Shown: positions 16,829-27,216 of the stretch, piece by piece
Layout of the letters: each line of letters begins with the position of its first letter
Position numbering within the stretch: position 1 is the first letter of the stretch
Assembly: GCF_900109175.1 (NCBI RefSeq)
Contig: NZ_FNZE01000007.1
Location: 62,001 to 126,000, forward strand
DNA: 64,000 nucleotides
Direction: 5' to 3'
Source: Pseudomonas linyingensis
GTDB lineage: Bacteria > Pseudomonadota > Gammaproteobacteria > Pseudomonadales > Pseudomonadaceae
The notes under the pieces: generated by a model
Database searches by the model: none
The model's input: only the letters and a program-made list of their open reading frames with translations
What the model was told of the DNA's origin: nothing
Program-made: the position numbers and the translations under genes

Positions 16829-18376
16829 ATGTCCGGTGAGTCGGCCAAAAGCGGTCTGTTGCGTTCCAGTGCCGTTGTCAGTGTGATGACCCTGCTCTCG
16901 CGGGTGCTCGGCATGGTCCGCGACATGGTGGTGGCGGCCTATTTCGGTTCCAGTCCGGCGGCCGATGCATTCTTCATCGCCTTCAAGATTCCCAACTTCA
17001 TGCGCCGCCTGTTCGCCGAGGGCGCCTTCGCCCAGGCCTTCGTGCCGGTGCTCTCCGAGTACCGGGCGCAGCGCAGCCTGGCCGAGGTCAAGCAACTGGT
17101 CGACCGGGTCGCCGGCACCCTGGGGCTGACCCTCACCGCGATCACCGCGCTGGGCGTGGTCGCCTCGCCCTACCTGATCATGCTGTTCGCGCCGGGTTTT
17201 CGCGGCGACCCGGAAAAGCTCGCCCTGGCCGGCGACCTGCTGCGCATCACGTTCCCCTACCTGCTGCTGATCTCGCTGACCGCCTTCTGCGGCGGCATCC
17301 TCAACAGCTACGGGCGCTTCGCCGTGCCGGCCTTCACCCCGGTGCTGCTGAATATCTGCATGATCGGCTCGGCGGTGCTGCTCACCCCGTACTTCGACCA
17401 GCCGATCATGGCGCTGGCTTGGGGCGTGTTCATCGCAGGCCTGGCCCAGTTGCTGTTCCAGCTGCCGTTCCTCGTGCGCATACAGCTGCTGCCGATTCCG
17501 CGCCCGAACCGCAAGGACGAGGGCGTGAAGCGGATCATGACCCTGATGCTGCCGGCGCTGTTCGGCGTGTCGGTCAGCCAGATCAACCTGCTGCTGGATA
17601 CCGTGCTGGCCTCCTTCCTGCAGACCGGCAGCGTGTCCTGGCTGTACTACGCCGACCGCCTGTCGGAGCTGCCGTTGGGAGCCTTCGGCATCGCCATCGG
17701 CACGGTGATCCTGCCCAGCCTGTCGCGCCTGCATGCCAGTGGCGATCCCAAGGCCTTCTCGGCGACCATCGACTGGGCGCTGCGCATGGTGCTGCTGGTC
17801 GGCGTGCCGGCGGCGCTGGCCCTGGCGATCCTCTCCGAACCGCTGATCGCCAGCCTGTTCCACTACGGCAAGATGACCGAGAACGACGTGGTGCAGGCGG
17901 CCAATGCGCTGGAAGCCTATTCGCTGGGCGTGCTGACCTTCATGCTGATCAAGGTGCTGGCGCCGGCGTTCTTCGCCCGCCAGGACCTGAAGACCCCGGT
18001 GCGCATCGCCGTGCAGTGCATGGTGGCCAACATGGCCTTCAACCTGATCCTGATCTGGCCGCTGCAACATGTCGGTCTGGCGCTGGCCACCTCGCTGTCG
18101 TCGATGCTCAACACCGGCCTGCTGCTCTGGGGGCTGTACAAGATCGGCGTCTATCGCCCGGCGCCGGGCTGGTGGCTGTTCGGCCTGCGCCTGCTGGCCG
18201 GCTGTGCGGCCATGGTGGCGCTGGTCTGGTGGCTGAATGCCCCGGCCGCGGAGTGGTTTGCCTGGGGCTGGCAGCGCCGCGCCGGGGAGCTGAGCCTGCT
18301 GGTCGGCGGCGGCATCGCCGTCTACGTCGCGGCGATGGTGTCGCTGGGCCTGCGCCTGCGTCACCTGCGTCATTGA
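16829..18376 (+). CDS. murJ: Lipid II flippase MurJ (MviN)
   Basis: A 515-aa inner-membrane MOP-family flippase that moves lipid II to the periplasmic face for peptidoglycan synthesis. It has about 14 hydrophobic helices. Signatures include SRVLGMVRDMVVAAYFG near the start, the FKIPNFMRRLFAEGAFAQAF segment and charged residues in the central cavity. Its length is normal. It heads the group murJ-ribF-ileS-lspA-fkpB. Confidence 0.97.
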   Translation: MSGESAKSGLLRSSAVVSVMTLLSRVLGMVRDMVVAAYFGSSPAADAFFIAFKIPNFMRRLFAEGAFAQAFVPVLSEYRAQRSLAEVKQLVDRVAGTLGLTLTAITALGVVASPYLIMLFAPGFRGDPEKLALAGDLLRITFPYLLLISLTAFCGGILNSYGRFAVPAFTPVLLNICMIGSAVLLTPYFDQPIMALAWGVFIAGLAQLLFQLPFLVRIQLLPIPRPNRKDEGVKRIMTLMLPALFGVSVSQINLLLDTVLASFLQTGSVSWLYYADRLSELPLGAFGIAIGTVILPSLSRLHASGDPKAFSATIDWALRMVLLVGVPAALALAILSEPLIASLFHYGKMTENDVVQAANALEAYSLGVLTFMLIKVLAPAFFARQDLKTPVRIAVQCMVANMAFNLILIWPLQHVGLALATSLSSMLNTGLLLWGLYKIGVYRPAPGWWLFGLRLLAGCAAMVALVWWLNAPAAEWFAWGWQRRAGELSLLVGGGIAVYVAAMVSLGLRLRHLRH

Positions 18377-18449
18377 GCGGGGAAACAGGGCCTACGCCTG
18401 ACGTCCGCGCATGGGTATAATCGACCACTTTGTGAACAAGATGCGCCCT

Positions 18450-19397
18450 ATGCAACTGGTCCGAGGTCTCCATAATCTGCGCTGCTGCCAGCGGCGCTGC
18501 GTTGCCACCATCGGCAACTTCGACGGCGTGCACCTTGGCCACCAGGGCGTCCTGGCGCGCCTGCGCGAGCGCGCAGCAGAGGCCGGTTTGCCCAGCTGCG
18601 TGGTGATCTTCGAGCCGCAGCCGCGCGAATTCTTCGCGCCGGACAAAGCGCCGCCGCGCATCAGCAGCCTGCGCGAGAAGCTCGAGCTGCTGCGCGAGGC
18701 CGGTGTCGACCAGGTGCTGTGCCTGACCTTCAATCGACGTCTGCGCGAGCTGTCCGCCAATCAGTTCGTCCACCAGATCCTGGTCGAGGGCCTCGGCGTC
18801 CAGCATCTGGAAGTCGGCGACGACTTCCGCTTCGGCTGCGACCGTGCCGGCGACTTCGACCTGCTGGTCGAGGCGGGTGCGCGCGAAGGCTTCACCGTCG
18901 AGTCGGCCAGCACCATCGAGCTGGACGGCGAGCGGATCAGCAGCACGCGGGTGCGCGAGGTGCTGGCTGCCGGCGATTTCGCCATGGCCGAACGCCTGCT
19001 CGGCCGCCCCTACTGCATCAGTGGCCGGGTGCTGCATGGCCAGAAGCTCGGTCGCCAGCTGGGTGCGCCGACCGCCAATCTACGCCTCAACCGGCTGCGC
19101 GCCGCGCTCAATGGCGTCTACCTGGTCAGCACCGTGGTGGATGGCCAGCGCTGGCCCGGCGTGGCCAACATCGGCACGCGGCCGAGCGTGGCGGGCGACG
19201 GCCGCGCCCATCTCGAGGTGCATTTGCTGGATTTTGCCGGTGACCTCTACGGTCGCCGCCTGGTGGTGCAGTTCCACCAAAAGCTGCGCGACGAGCAGCG
19301 TTTCGCCTCCCTGGAGGCACTGAAGTCGGCGATCGACGCGGACATCGCCGCCGCCCGTGCCCACTGGCAGGGTCAACCGTTAGAGAACCTGAAATGA
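18450..19397 (+). CDS. ribF: Bifunctional riboflavin kinase / FAD synthetase
   Basis: A 315-aa enzyme that converts riboflavin to FMN and then FAD. The N-terminal adenylyltransferase domain has [11 protein letters not shown] and the [10 protein letters not shown] segment. The C-terminal kinase domain has [11 protein letters not shown] and [10 protein letters not shown] prefer the start MQLVRGLHN at 18450 over the in-frame ATGs at 18411 and 18441 because family members begin there. The stop overlaps the ileS start (ATGA), so the two are coupled. Confidence 0.97.
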   Translation: MQLVRGLHNLRCCQRRCVATIGNFDGVHLGHQGVLARLRERAAEAGLPSCVVIFEPQPREFFAPDKAPPRISSLREKLELLREAGVDQVLCLTFNRRLRELSANQFVHQILVEGLGVQHLEVGDDFRFGCDRAGDFDLLVEAGAREGFTVESASTIELDGERISSTRVREVLAAGDFAMAERLLGRPYCISGRVLHGQKLGRQLGAPTANLRLNRLRAALNGVYLVSTVVDGQRWPGVANIGTRPSVAGDGRAHLEVHLLDFAGDLYGRRLVVQFHQKLRDEQRFASLEALKSAIDADIAAARAHWQGQPLENLK

Positions 19398-22225
19398 CCG
19401 ACTACAAAGCGACCCTGAACCTGCCGGACACGGCATTCCCGATGAAGGCCGGGCTGCCGCAGCGCGAGCCGGAAATGCTCAAGCACTGGGACAGCATCGA
19501 TCTGTACGGCAAGCTGCGCGCGCTGGGCGCCACGCGGCCGAAGTTCGTCCTCCACGACGGCCCGCCCTACGCCAACGGCAACATCCACATCGGCCACGCG
19601 GTCAACAAGGTTCTCAAGGACATCATCGTCCGCTCCAAGACCCTCGCCGGCTACGACGCCCCCTACGTGCCGGGCTGGGACTGCCACGGCCTGCCGATCG
19701 AGCACAAGGTCGAGGTCACCCACGGCAAGAACCTGCCGGCGGACAAGACTCGCGAGCTGTGCCGCAGCTATGCCGCCGAGCAGATCGAGGGCCAGAAGGC
19801 CGACTTCATCCGCCTCGGCGTGCTCGGCGACTGGGGCAACCCGTACAAGACCATGAACTTCGCCAACGAGGCCGGCGAGATCCGCGCCCTGGCCGAGATG
19901 GTCAAGGGCGGCTTCGTGTTCAAGGGCCTCAAACCGGTCAACTGGTGCTTCGACTGCGGCTCGGCGCTGGCCGAGGCCGAGGTCGAGTACCAGGACAAGA
20001 AGTCTGACGCCATCGACGTGGCTTTCGCCATCGAGGACGCCGCCCAGCTGGCCGAGGCCTTCGGCCTGTCCAGCCTGGAGAAGACCGCCTACGCGGTGAT
20101 CTGGACCACCACGCCGTGGACCATCCCGGCCAACCAGGCGCTCAACGTCCATCCCGAATTCGAGTACGCGCTGGTCGACGTCGGCGACAAGCTGCTGCTG
20201 CTGGCCGCCGAACTGGTCGAATCCTGCCTGGCCCGCTACGGCCTGGAGGGCGAGGCGATCGCCAGCACTCAGGGCGCGGCGCTGGAAAACATCCGTTTCC
20301 GTCATCCGTTCTACGAGCGTTTCTCCCCCGTCTACTTGGCCGAGTACGTCGAGCTGGGCGCCGGTACCGGCATCGTCCACTCGGCGCCGGCCTACGGCGA
20401 GGACGACTTCCGCTCCTGCAAGCAGTACGGCATGAGCAACGACGACATCCTCAACCCGGTGCAGAGCAACGGCGTCTACGTCAAGGACCTGCCGTTCTTC
20501 GGCGGCCAGTTCATCTGGAAGGCCAACCCGCAGATCGTCGCCAAGCTGCAGGAAGTCGGCGCGCTGCTCAAGCACGAAGGCATCAGCCACAGCTACATGC
20601 ACTGCTGGCGGCACAAGACCCCGCTGATCTACCGCGCCACCGCGCAGTGGTTCGTCGGCATGGACCGCGAGCCGGCCGAAGGCGCCACCCTGCGCGAGCG
20701 CGCGCTGAGCGCCATCGAGCAGACCGAGTTCTACCCCGGCTGGGGCAAGCCGCGCCTGCACGCGATGATCGCCAACCGTCCCGACTGGTGCATCTCGCGC
20801 CAGCGCAACTGGGGTGTGCCGATCCCGTTCTTCCTGCACAAGGAAAGCGGCGAGCTGCACCCGCGCACCGTCGAGCTGATGGAGCAGGTCGCCCTGCGCG
20901 TCGAGCAGCAAGGCATCGAGGCCTGGTTCAAGCTCGACGCCGCCGAGCTGCTCGGTGACGAGGCCGCCCAGTACGACAAGATCAGCGACACCCTCGACGT
21001 CTGGTTCGACTCCGGCACCACCCACTGGCACGTGATGCGCGGCTCGCACCCGATGGGCCACGACCAGGGCCCGCGCGCCGACCTGTACCTGGAAGGCTCC
21101 GACCAGCACCGCGGCTGGTTCCACTCCTCCTTGCTGACCGGCGCCGCCATCGACGGCCACGCGCCATACCGCGGCCTGCTGACCCACGGCTTCGTGGTCG
21201 ACGAGAACGGCCGCAAGATGTCCAAGTCGCTGGGCAACGTCATCGCCCCGCAGGAAGTCACCGACAGCATGGGCGCCGACATCCTGCGCCTGTGGGTCTC
21301 GGCCACCGACTACTCCGGCGAGATGGCTGTCTCCAAGCAGATCCTGCAGCGCAGCGCCGACGCCTACCGACGCATCCGCAACACCATGCGCTTCCTGCTC
21401 TCCAACCTGAGCGGCTTCAATCCGGCCACCGACCTGCTCGAACCGCAGCAGATGCTGGCACTGGACCGCTGGGCGGTGGACGCCGCCGCGCGCCTGCAGG
21501 CCGAGCTGACCGAGGCCTACGACCAGTACCGCTTCTGGAACGTCTACCAGAAGGTGCACAACTTCTGCGTGCAGGAGCTGGGCGGCTTCTACCTCGACAT
21601 CATCAAGGACCGCCAGTACACCACCGCGGCCGACAGCCAGGCGCGCCGCTCCTGCCAGACCGCGCTGTTCCACATCGCCGAGGCGCTGGTGCGCTGGATC
21701 GCGCCGATCCTCGCCTTCACCGCCGAGGAAATCTGGCAGTACCTGCCGGGCGAGCGCAGCGAGTCGGTATTCCTCACCACCTGGTACGACGGCCTGTTCG
21801 AGCTGGACGCCGACGCCGAGCTGGGCCGCGAGTTCTGGGCCGAGGCGATGGCGGTCAAGGTCGCGGTCAACAAGGAGCTGGAAAACCAGCGCAACGCCAA
21901 GACCATCGGTGGCGGCCTGCAGGCCGAAGTGACCCTGTACGCCGAGGACGCGCTGGCCGCCCAGCTGGCCAAGCTCGGCGACGAACTGCGCTTCGTGCTG
22001 ATCACCTCCTACGCCAGCCTGGCGCCGCTCGCCGACGCTCCGGTCGATGCGGTGGACAGCGAACTGCCGGGTCTCAAGCTGCGCGTGGTCAAGTCGGCGC
22101 ACGGCAAGTGCGTGCGCTGCTGGCACTTCCGCGCGGATGTCGGCCAGCACGCCGAGCATCCGGAGATCTGCGGCCGTTGCATCGACAACGTGCACGGTGC
22201 CGGCGAGGTGCGCGAGCATGCCTGA
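19394..22225 (+). CDS. ileS: Isoleucyl-tRNA synthetase
   Basis: A 943-aa class I synthetase. The HIGH motif ([10 protein letters not shown]) lies near residue 65 and KMSKS ([10 protein letters not shown]) near residue 605. The CP1 editing domain ([13 protein letters not shown]) lies between them, and a C-terminal zinc finger is built from CVRC and CGRC. Its length matches the short, mupirocin-sensitive bacterial type. It overlaps ribF by 4 bp and lspA by 8 bp. Confidence 0.98.
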   Translation: MTDYKATLNLPDTAFPMKAGLPQREPEMLKHWDSIDLYGKLRALGATRPKFVLHDGPPYANGNIHIGHAVNKVLKDIIVRSKTLAGYDAPYVPGWDCHGLPIEHKVEVTHGKNLPADKTRELCRSYAAEQIEGQKADFIRLGVLGDWGNPYKTMNFANEAGEIRALAEMVKGGFVFKGLKPVNWCFDCGSALAEAEVEYQDKKSDAIDVAFAIEDAAQLAEAFGLSSLEKTAYAVIWTTTPWTIPANQALNVHPEFEYALVDVGDKLLLLAAELVESCLARYGLEGEAIASTQGAALENIRFRHPFYERFSPVYLAEYVELGAGTGIVHSAPAYGEDDFRSCKQYGMSNDDILNPVQSNGVYVKDLPFFGGQFIWKANPQIVAKLQEVGALLKHEGISHSYMHCWRHKTPLIYRATAQWFVGMDREPAEGATLRERALSAIEQTEFYPGWGKPRLHAMIANRPDWCISRQRNWGVPIPFFLHKESGELHPRTVELMEQVALRVEQQGIEAWFKLDAAELLGDEAAQYDKISDTLDVWFDSGTTHWHVMRGSHPMGHDQGPRADLYLEGSDQHRGWFHSSLLTGAAIDGHAPYRGLLTHGFVVDENGRKMSKSLGNVIAPQEVTDSMGADILRLWVSATDYSGEMAVSKQILQRSADAYRRIRNTMRFLLSNLSGFNPATDLLEPQQMLALDRWAVDAAARLQAELTEAYDQYRFWNVYQKVHNFCVQELGGFYLDIIKDRQYTTAADSQARRSCQTALFHIAEALVRWIAPILAFTAEEIWQYLPGERSESVFLTTWYDGLFELDADAELGREFWAEAMAVKVAVNKELENQRNAKTIGGGLQAEVTLYAEDALAAQLAKLGDELRFVLITSYASLAPLADAPVDAVDSELPGLKLRVVKSAHGKCVRCWHFRADVGQHAEHPEICGRCIDNVHGAGEVREHA

Positions 22226-22727
22226 TGCGGGGCGCTCCAGTGCCTTGCCCTGGCTGTGGTTGAGCGCGATCGTCTTCGTGCTCGACCAGGCCAGCAAGCT
22301 GTACTTCGACGCCAGCCTGCAGATGTACCAGCAGATCGTGATCATTCCCGACTACTTCAGCTGGACCCTGGCCTACAACACTGGCGCCGCCTTCAGCTTC
22401 CTCGCCGACCACGGCGGCTGGCAGCGCTGGCTGTTCGCGCTGATCGCCGTAGGCGTCAGCGCCGTGCTGGTGGTCTGGCTCAAGCGCCTGCCGCGCGAAG
22501 GCCAGGGCTGGCTGGCCATGGGCCTGGCGCTGGTGCTGGGCGGTGCGCTGGGCAACCTGTTCGACCGCGTGGCCTACGGCCACGTGATCGACTTCATTCT
22601 GGTCCACTGGCAGCAGCGCTGGTACTTCCCGGCCTTCAATGTCGCCGACTGCGCCATCAGCGTCGGTGCCGTGCTGCTGGCCCTGGACATGTTCAAATCC
22701 GACAAAAGCGGAGACCGCAATGACTGA
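22218..22727 (+). CDS. lspA: Lipoprotein signal peptidase (signal peptidase II)
   Basis: A 169-aa inner-membrane aspartyl protease with four membrane helices that cleaves prolipoproteins before the lipidated cysteine. The catalytic aspartates lie in the GHVIDFI and [11 protein letters not shown] boxes. NTGAAFSFL and [10 protein letters not shown] are also family signatures. It starts inside the ileS end and ends inside the fkpB start, so all three are translated from one mRNA. Confidence 0.97.
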   Translation: MPDAGRSSALPWLWLSAIVFVLDQASKLYFDASLQMYQQIVIIPDYFSWTLAYNTGAAFSFLADHGGWQRWLFALIAVGVSAVLVVWLKRLPREGQGWLAMGLALVLGGALGNLFDRVAYGHVIDFILVHWQQRWYFPAFNVADCAISVGAVLLALDMFKSDKSGDRND

Positions 22728-23157
22728 ACAGCGTATCGGCCCCGAGCGCCAGGTAACCCTGCACTTCGCCATCAAGCTCGAGTCGGGCGACGTGGTCGAC
22801 AGCACCTTCGACAAGCGTCCGGCGACCTTCAAGGTCGGCGACGGCAACCTGCTGCCCGGCTTCGAGCAGGCGCTCTACGGCCTCAAGGCCGGCGACAAGC
22901 GCAGCATCGCCATCGAGCCGGAACACGGCTTCGGCCAGCCCAACCCGCAGAACGTGCAGGTCATGCCGCGCAGCCAGTTCGAGGGCATGGAGCTGTCCGA
23001 AGGCCTGATGGTGATCTTCAACGACGCCGCCAAGGCCGAGCTGCCGGGCGTGGTCAAGCAGTTTGATGCCGAGCAGGTCACCATCGACTTCAACCACCCG
23101 CTGGCCGGCAAGCGCCTGACCTTCGACGTGGAAATCGTCGACGTGCAGCCCGCCTGA
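22720..23157 (+). CDS. fkpB: FKBP-type peptidyl-prolyl isomerase
   Basis: A 145-aa SlyD/FkpB-type prolyl isomerase. VTLHFAIKLESGDVVDSTFD opens the FKBP fold; GNLLPGFEQALYGLKAGDK follows, then the insert-in-flap domain (EHGFGQPNPQNVQ) and a closing FNHPLAGKRLTFDVEI strand. There is no signal peptide and no His-rich SlyD tail, so FkpB fits better than SlyD. It overlaps lspA by 8 bp. Confidence 0.93.
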   Translation: MTEQRIGPERQVTLHFAIKLESGDVVDSTFDKRPATFKVGDGNLLPGFEQALYGLKAGDKRSIAIEPEHGFGQPNPQNVQVMPRSQFEGMELSEGLMVIFNDAAKAELPGVVKQFDAEQVTIDFNHPLAGKRLTFDVEIVDVQPA

Positions 23158-23166
23158 TGTGCTTCC

Positions 23167-23222
23167 TGTAGGAGCGAATTCATTCGCGACCTGTGCTGGT
23201 CGCAGATGAATCTGCTCCTGCT
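23167..23222. repeat. REP-type inverted repeat pair
   Basis: GTAGGAGCGAATTCATTCGCGA is followed by an inverted relative TCGCAGATGAATCTGCTCCTG, the typical form of dispersed Pseudomonas REP sequences. It sits between fkpB and ispH and can fold into a long hairpin that may end or stabilise the upstream message. Confidence 0.75.
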
Positions 23223-23263
23223 GGCGGTGGCCCCCTCCGAATCCCCGCGTGCCGAGACTTCCC

Positions 23264-24211
23264 ATGCAAATCACCCTCGCCAACCCCCGCGGCTTCTGCG
23301 CCGGCGTCGACCGCGCGATCGAGATCGTCAACCGCGCCCTGGAAGTGTTCGGCCCGCCGATCTACGTGCGCCATGAAGTGGTCCACAACAAGTTCGTGGT
23401 CGAGGATCTGCGCGCCCGTGGCGCCATCTTCGTCGAGGAGCTGGACCAGGTTCCGGACGACGTGATCGTCATCTTCAGCGCCCACGGTGTCTCCCAGGCG
23501 GTGCGCGACGAGGCCGCGCGCCGTGGCCTCAAGGTGTTCGACGCCACCTGCCCGCTGGTCACCAAGGTGCACCTGGAAGTGGCCCGCTACAGTCGCGACG
23601 GCGAGGAGTGCATCCTCATCGGCCACGCCGGTCACCCGGAAGTGGAGGGCACCATGGGCCAGTACGACACCCGCAACGGCGGCGCCATCTACCTGGTCGA
23701 GGACGAGGCGGATGTGGCCAAACTCGAGGTGCGCAATCCCGCAGCGCTGGCCTACGTCACCCAGACCACCCTGTCGATGGACGACACCGCCAAGGTGATC
23801 GACGCCCTGCGCGCCAAGTTCCCCGCCATCCAGGGCCCGCGCAAGAACGACATCTGCTACGCCACCCAGAACCGCCAGGACGCGGTCAAGCAACTGTCCG
23901 CAGGCTGCGACCTGCTGCTGGTGGTCGGCAGCCCCAACAGCTCCAACTCCAACCGCCTGCGCGAACTGGCCGAGCGCATGGGCACCCCGGCCTATCTGAT
24001 CGACGGCGCCGAGGACCTCCAGCGCGACTGGTTCGCCGGCAAGCAGAAGATCGGCATCACCGCCGGCGCCTCCGCCCCGGAAGTGCTGGTCCAGGACGTG
24101 ATCGAACGCTTGCGCGAGTGGGGCGCGGGTGCGGTGGTCGAGCTGGATGGGCGCTCGGAGAACGTCACCTTCTCGATGCCCAAGGAATTGCGGGTGGTGC
24201 AGGAGGATTGA
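23264..24211 (+). CDS. ispH: 4-hydroxy-3-methylbut-2-enyl diphosphate reductase
   Basis: A 315-aa [4Fe-4S] enzyme, the last step of the MEP isoprenoid pathway, also called LytB. The cluster cysteines are visible: C12 in RGFCAGV, C96 in [10 protein letters not shown] and a third in [11 protein letters not shown]. Conserved [14 protein letters not shown] and [11 protein letters not shown] form the substrate pocket. It follows fkpB after a REP repeat and closes the housekeeping block. Confidence 0.98.
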   Translation: MQITLANPRGFCAGVDRAIEIVNRALEVFGPPIYVRHEVVHNKFVVEDLRARGAIFVEELDQVPDDVIVIFSAHGVSQAVRDEAARRGLKVFDATCPLVTKVHLEVARYSRDGEECILIGHAGHPEVEGTMGQYDTRNGGAIYLVEDEADVAKLEVRNPAALAYVTQTTLSMDDTAKVIDALRAKFPAIQGPRKNDICYATQNRQDAVKQLSAGCDLLLVVGSPNSSNSNRLRELAERMGTPAYLIDGAEDLQRDWFAGKQKIGITAGASAPEVLVQDVIERLREWGAGAVVELDGRSENVTFSMPKELRVVQED

Positions 24212-24235
24212 TTCGACGGGGAGGGGCGCAGGCCG

Positions 24236-24520
24236 TCAAAGACGGTCATGCGCTTTCAGGTACGCCTCTTCCCGCTCACGCTTGCCGACAGCCACGACAA
24301 ACACCACCACCTCATGGTCCAGCACCTGATAGACCAGGCGATAACCTGAGCTGCGCAGTTTGAGCTTGTAGCAGTCCGGCAGGTCTCGCAGCCTGTTGGC
24401 CTCTATGCGTGGGTTTTCGAGGATATCTGCCAGCTTTTTCTTGAACTGCTGTCGGATAGTGTCGCCCAGCTTTTGCCACTCCTTCAGGGCGCGACGATCA
24501 AATTCGAGGCTATAGGTCAT
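24236..24520 (-). CDS. RelE/ParE-superfamily toxin
   Basis: A 94-aa toxin of the RelE type. It begins YSLEFDRRALKEWQKL; the core strand YKLKLRSSGYRLVYQV and the C-terminal VVVFVVAVGKRER carry the basic residues used for ribosome-dependent mRNA cleavage. Its start overlaps the antitoxin 3' end by 11 bp, so the pair is coupled. Family members inhibit translation unless bound by the antitoxin. It sits between ispH and the pilin cluster, probably as a small insertion. Confidence 0.9.
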   Translation of the reverse strand: MTYSLEFDRRALKEWQKLGDTIRQQFKKKLADILENPRIEANRLRDLPDCYKLKLRSSGYRLVYQVLDHEVVVFVVAVGKREREEAYLKAHDRL

Positions 24521-24749
24521 CCAGAGAGACCTTCACCCGCTGTGGAGAGGCCAGACGCTCTTTGGCCAAGTTGATGAGTGCTTCGTCTTCGTCGGTCAAC
24601 AGCACCGGCTTGAAGGGCAGTTTGCCTCTCTCGGCCACATACTGCAGCGTTTGCCTGAGCAGCTCGGATGGCGTGACCCCGAGCTTCTCCAGTTGTGCAA
24701 ACGAACGGGCCTTGAGTTCGTCGTCGATGCGGATATTGATTGAAGCCAT
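24510..24749 (-). CDS. RelB/DinJ-family antitoxin
   Basis: A 79-aa protein. The N-terminal ribbon-helix-helix (SINIRIDDELKARSFAQLEKLG, then TPSELLRQTL) is typical of DinJ/RelB antitoxins that bind their own operator. The C-terminal part (RVKVSLDDL) wraps the toxin. It is first gene of the pair and probably represses the operon from the 100-bp gap upstream. Confidence 0.9.
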   Translation of the reverse strand: MASINIRIDDELKARSFAQLEKLGVTPSELLRQTLQYVAERGKLPFKPVLLTDEDEALINLAKERLASPQRVKVSLDDL

Positions 24750-24852
24750 CTCGGCGCTCCATTTGTAATGGCGAACGTCATTACGCTAAGCCCTTTGCCT
24801 TTCCCTTGCAACCGCCATCGATCCGAAGATGCGCGCAAGGTTAGTGCGGCAT

Positions 24853-25368
24853 TCAGCAACTGCCCGCCGCTTCTTTGACCGTACGCAGGCGTCCGGTCGC
24901 ACTGAGCACCAGCTTACGGATGGGCTGCTCCCCGTCCGCGTGACACAAGGTGATGGTGCCGGCTTGGAAGGCGCCGTTCTGCATCTTCGCCAGCCCGCTG
25001 GGCGTATAGCGCACGTAGCGGCTCACCGGCGTATTGCCGCTGATGCGCACGCCTGCCGTGCTGGCATCCCCCGTGCGCAACACCAGCTCCCCTTCGTCGA
25101 GGGCGCCATTGGCGTTCTGGTCGACGAAGATCCGCCAGCCGCTGGCCCACTCGCCATCTCCGTTGTCGATCAGCACCGGCCGCTGCCGGGTGATCGCCTC
25201 ATGGCGCGCGGTGGTGAAGGCCAGCGCCAGGTCGATGCTGGCGCTGCGCAGCTGCTGGGCGTGGATCATCTGGGTGAAACCGGGAGTGGCGATGCTGGCC
25301 AGAATGGCCAACAACGCCAGCACCACCATGGCTTCGATAAGTGTGAAGCCGCGACCTTGCTTGAGCAT
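24853..25368 (-). CDS. fimT: GspH/FimT-family minor pseudopilin
   Basis: A 171-aa prepilin. It has the short basic leader MLKQGRG, then the methylated Phe and hydrophobic helix FTLIEAMVVLALLAILASIA with the conserved Glu at +5. The C-terminal GspH-like beta domain contains WRIFVDQNANGALDEGE. It is divergent from the pilE operon. Family members are dispensable or accessory minor pilins. fimT rather than fimU is chosen because a second GspH-type gene lies in the main operon. Confidence 0.85.
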   Translation of the reverse strand: MLKQGRGFTLIEAMVVLALLAILASIATPGFTQMIHAQQLRSASIDLALAFTTARHEAITRQRPVLIDNGDGEWASGWRIFVDQNANGALDEGELVLRTGDASTAGVRISGNTPVSRYVRYTPSGLAKMQNGAFQAGTITLCHADGEQPIRKLVLSATGRLRTVKEAAGSC

Positions 25369-25694
25369 GACCTGGCATCCTTGCCTGGCTGGGAGGAGAC
25401 TCCTGCGTCCTGCGGGAGGTGCGTGGCATGTTAGCCAAGCGGGCCTGTCAGCGCTCGTAACCCCGAGCCAGCCGTGGCGAAAATTTGCACTGCTTCACAG
25501 TGACTTGCCAGCCAAGAGGGCAAATCAACCGACCGTCGACTGCGGGCTCTCGTTAATTTCGATTGAGTGCAATCATCCGCCGCAGAAGCTCGATCGGTGC
25601 GGATGTCACTGATCAACGAGAGCTTGGCAAGCAGTCGACGATAATGCCGGTTCGATCAAGCTCCGCAAACGCAACAGATGGCAGACTCACCCCA
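25369..25694. other. Divergent regulatory region fimT / pilE operon
   Basis: This 326-bp gap should hold the promoters for fimT and for the pilE-fimU-pilV-pilW-pilX-pilY1 operon. An open frame continues upstream of pilE but lacks a prepilin-like start. In P. aeruginosa the equivalent operon is activated by AlgR; I saw no unambiguous AlgR site. Confidence 0.4.
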
Positions 25695-26129
25695 ATGAAT
25701 ACCCGGATCGCAACAGGTGGCGAAGTGGAACGGAAAAGACAACGTGGATTCACCCTCATCGAACTGATGATCACCGTGGCGATCATCGGCATCTTGGCCG
25801 CCATCGCCTATCCGAGTTATCAGCAGCATATCGTCAAGACCAACCGCACGGACGCCCAAGCGTTTCTCATGACTGTGGCGCAAAAGCAGCAGCAGCGTCT
25901 GATGGTGACTCGCAGCTACGCGGGGGGGGATGATGCCCTGAGCGCCTTGCAGCTTAGCGTTCCGGCTAATGTTGCGCGCTCCTACGATGTGACGGTAACC
26001 AGTGCGGGCGGCCCGCCGCCGACCTTTACTGCCACGGCAACCCCCAAGAGCGGAACCTCCCAGACCAGTGATGGAAACCTTTCCATCGATCAGGCGGAAA
26101 ACAAACTCTGGAAAGGGAATGCTTGGTAG
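25695..26129 (+). CDS. pilE: Minor type IV pilin PilE
   Basis: A 144-aa prepilin. The leader ends ...KRQRG and the mature protein starts [24 protein letters not shown], the standard pilin helix with Glu5. The [15 protein letters not shown] helix and the C-terminal [15 protein letters not shown] are typical of PilE. The ATG at 25695 gives a 23-residue leader; the open frame runs further upstream. It primes pilus assembly with FimU, PilV, PilW, PilX and PilY1. Here pilE is the first gene of the operon, whereas in P. aeruginosa it is the last. Confidence 0.88.
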   Translation: MNTRIATGGEVERKRQRGFTLIELMITVAIIGILAAIAYPSYQQHIVKTNRTDAQAFLMTVAQKQQQRLMVTRSYAGGDDALSALQLSVPANVARSYDVTVTSAGGPPPTFTATATPKSGTSQTSDGNLSIDQAENKLWKGNAW

Positions 26130-26137
26130 TGAACTCG

Positions 26138-26644
26138 ATGGATAGCTATCCGAGCGGAAAAGGCATGCCGTACGTGGGGCGTACCTCCATGGCTGGTTTC
26201 ACACTCCTGGAGCTGCTGATCACTATCGCGGTGGTCAGCATCATGATCGGCATTGCAGTGCCGTCATTCCGCGACATGGTGGCGAACCAGAGTGTGCGAG
26301 CTGCTGCGGAAACTCTGCACTCCAGCATCGTTCAGGCGCGAGCCGAGGCGGTGAAGCGCAATACCAATGTGACCTTGCGGCCGGCTACGGGAGAAACCTG
26401 GAGCAACGGCTGGCTGATTGTCACTGCTGCAGCGCCTGCGGACAGCGCAGCAGTGCATCGCGAGCGTCTTGCTGCTGGAGCCACCGTCTCTGCCGGCTCG
26501 ACAGCCTCCCTCGTTTTCCGACCTTCCGGGCGGATTTCCGGCAGTGCGAGCTTCGAGCTGACCGCTGCGACCGACAGCAGCAGGAAGCGCTGTGTGACGG
26601 TCAGCCTGGATGGGCGGGCAAACACCAAGGTGGGGGGATGCTGA
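26138..26644 (+). CDS. fimU: GspH/FimT-family minor pilin FimU-like
   Basis: A 168-aa prepilin with the mature start FTLLELLITIAVVSIMIGIAVPSF and a GspH-type domain (LRPATGETWSNGWLIVTAA, LVFRPSGRISG). Three starts are possible (26123, 26138 and 26165); 26165 (MPYVGRTSMAG) would give an 11-residue leader, which is usual, and has a GGAAAAGG stretch upstream. It lies between pilE and pilV, the FimU position in minor-pilin operons. Confidence 0.82.
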   Translation: MDSYPSGKGMPYVGRTSMAGFTLLELLITIAVVSIMIGIAVPSFRDMVANQSVRAAAETLHSSIVQARAEAVKRNTNVTLRPATGETWSNGWLIVTAAAPADSAAVHRERLAAGATVSAGSTASLVFRPSGRISGSASFELTAATDSSRKRCVTVSLDGRANTKVGGC

Positions 26645-26646
26645 TT

Positions 26647-27213
26647 ATGACGAATAGAAGCAGGCAGTGTGGCTTCAGCCTGATTGAAGTGCTGGTCACG
26701 CTTTTCATCCTGTCCGTAGGGTTGCTCGGCCTGGCTGGACTGCAGAGTCGGATTCTGGTTACCGAATTCGAAACTTACCAGCGTGCCCAGGCCATGCTGC
26801 TGGCACAAAACATGGCTAACCGCATCAAGGCCAATCCGGCAGCAGGTCGGGCTTCCAACTACAGCGGCGACGCAGTGTATGGAGTGGGCAATACCCTGGG
26901 AGCTTCTGGGTGCAGTACTACTGCGCAGCGACATACCCAGGACCTCTGCAACTGGAATCTGGCCTTACAGGGAGCAGCAGTCCAGTCCAGCGATGATGTT
27001 GCTATCGGCGGAGTCATGGGCGCGCGTGGGTGTATCGAGAGACTGACTGGTACGGCTACCACAGCAGTCGTGCTGCGAGTCACGGTCGCCTGGCAGGGGA
27101 TGGCGCCTCTCGCGGTGCCCTCGCTGGCCTGCGGTCAAGGTCTGTACGGCACAGATGACAGCTTGCGTCGGACAGTGTCGATGCTGGTGAGTCTGGCGTA
27201 TCTGGGAGGTTGA
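26647..27213 (+). CDS. pilV: Minor type IV pilin PilV
   Basis: A 188-aa prepilin. The leader MTNRSRQCG is followed by FSLIEVLVTLFILSVGLLGL; the LAGLQSR and YQRAQAMLLAQNMANRIKAN segments are PilV hallmarks. An ATG at 26638 overlapping the fimU stop would add three residues. It is part of the tip/priming complex. Confidence 0.9.
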   Translation: MTNRSRQCGFSLIEVLVTLFILSVGLLGLAGLQSRILVTEFETYQRAQAMLLAQNMANRIKANPAAGRASNYSGDAVYGVGNTLGASGCSTTAQRHTQDLCNWNLALQGAAVQSSDDVAIGGVMGARGCIERLTGTATTAVVLRVTVAWQGMAPLAVPSLACGQGLYGTDDSLRRTVSMLVSLAYLGG

Positions 27214-27216
27214 GGA

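Noticed and set aside
19373-22345. 990-codon open frame antisense to ileS
   Set aside because: Shadow of a GC-rich gene; Val/Leu/Gly/Gln-rich with no family resemblance, while the plus strand encodes an intact IleS with all motifs.
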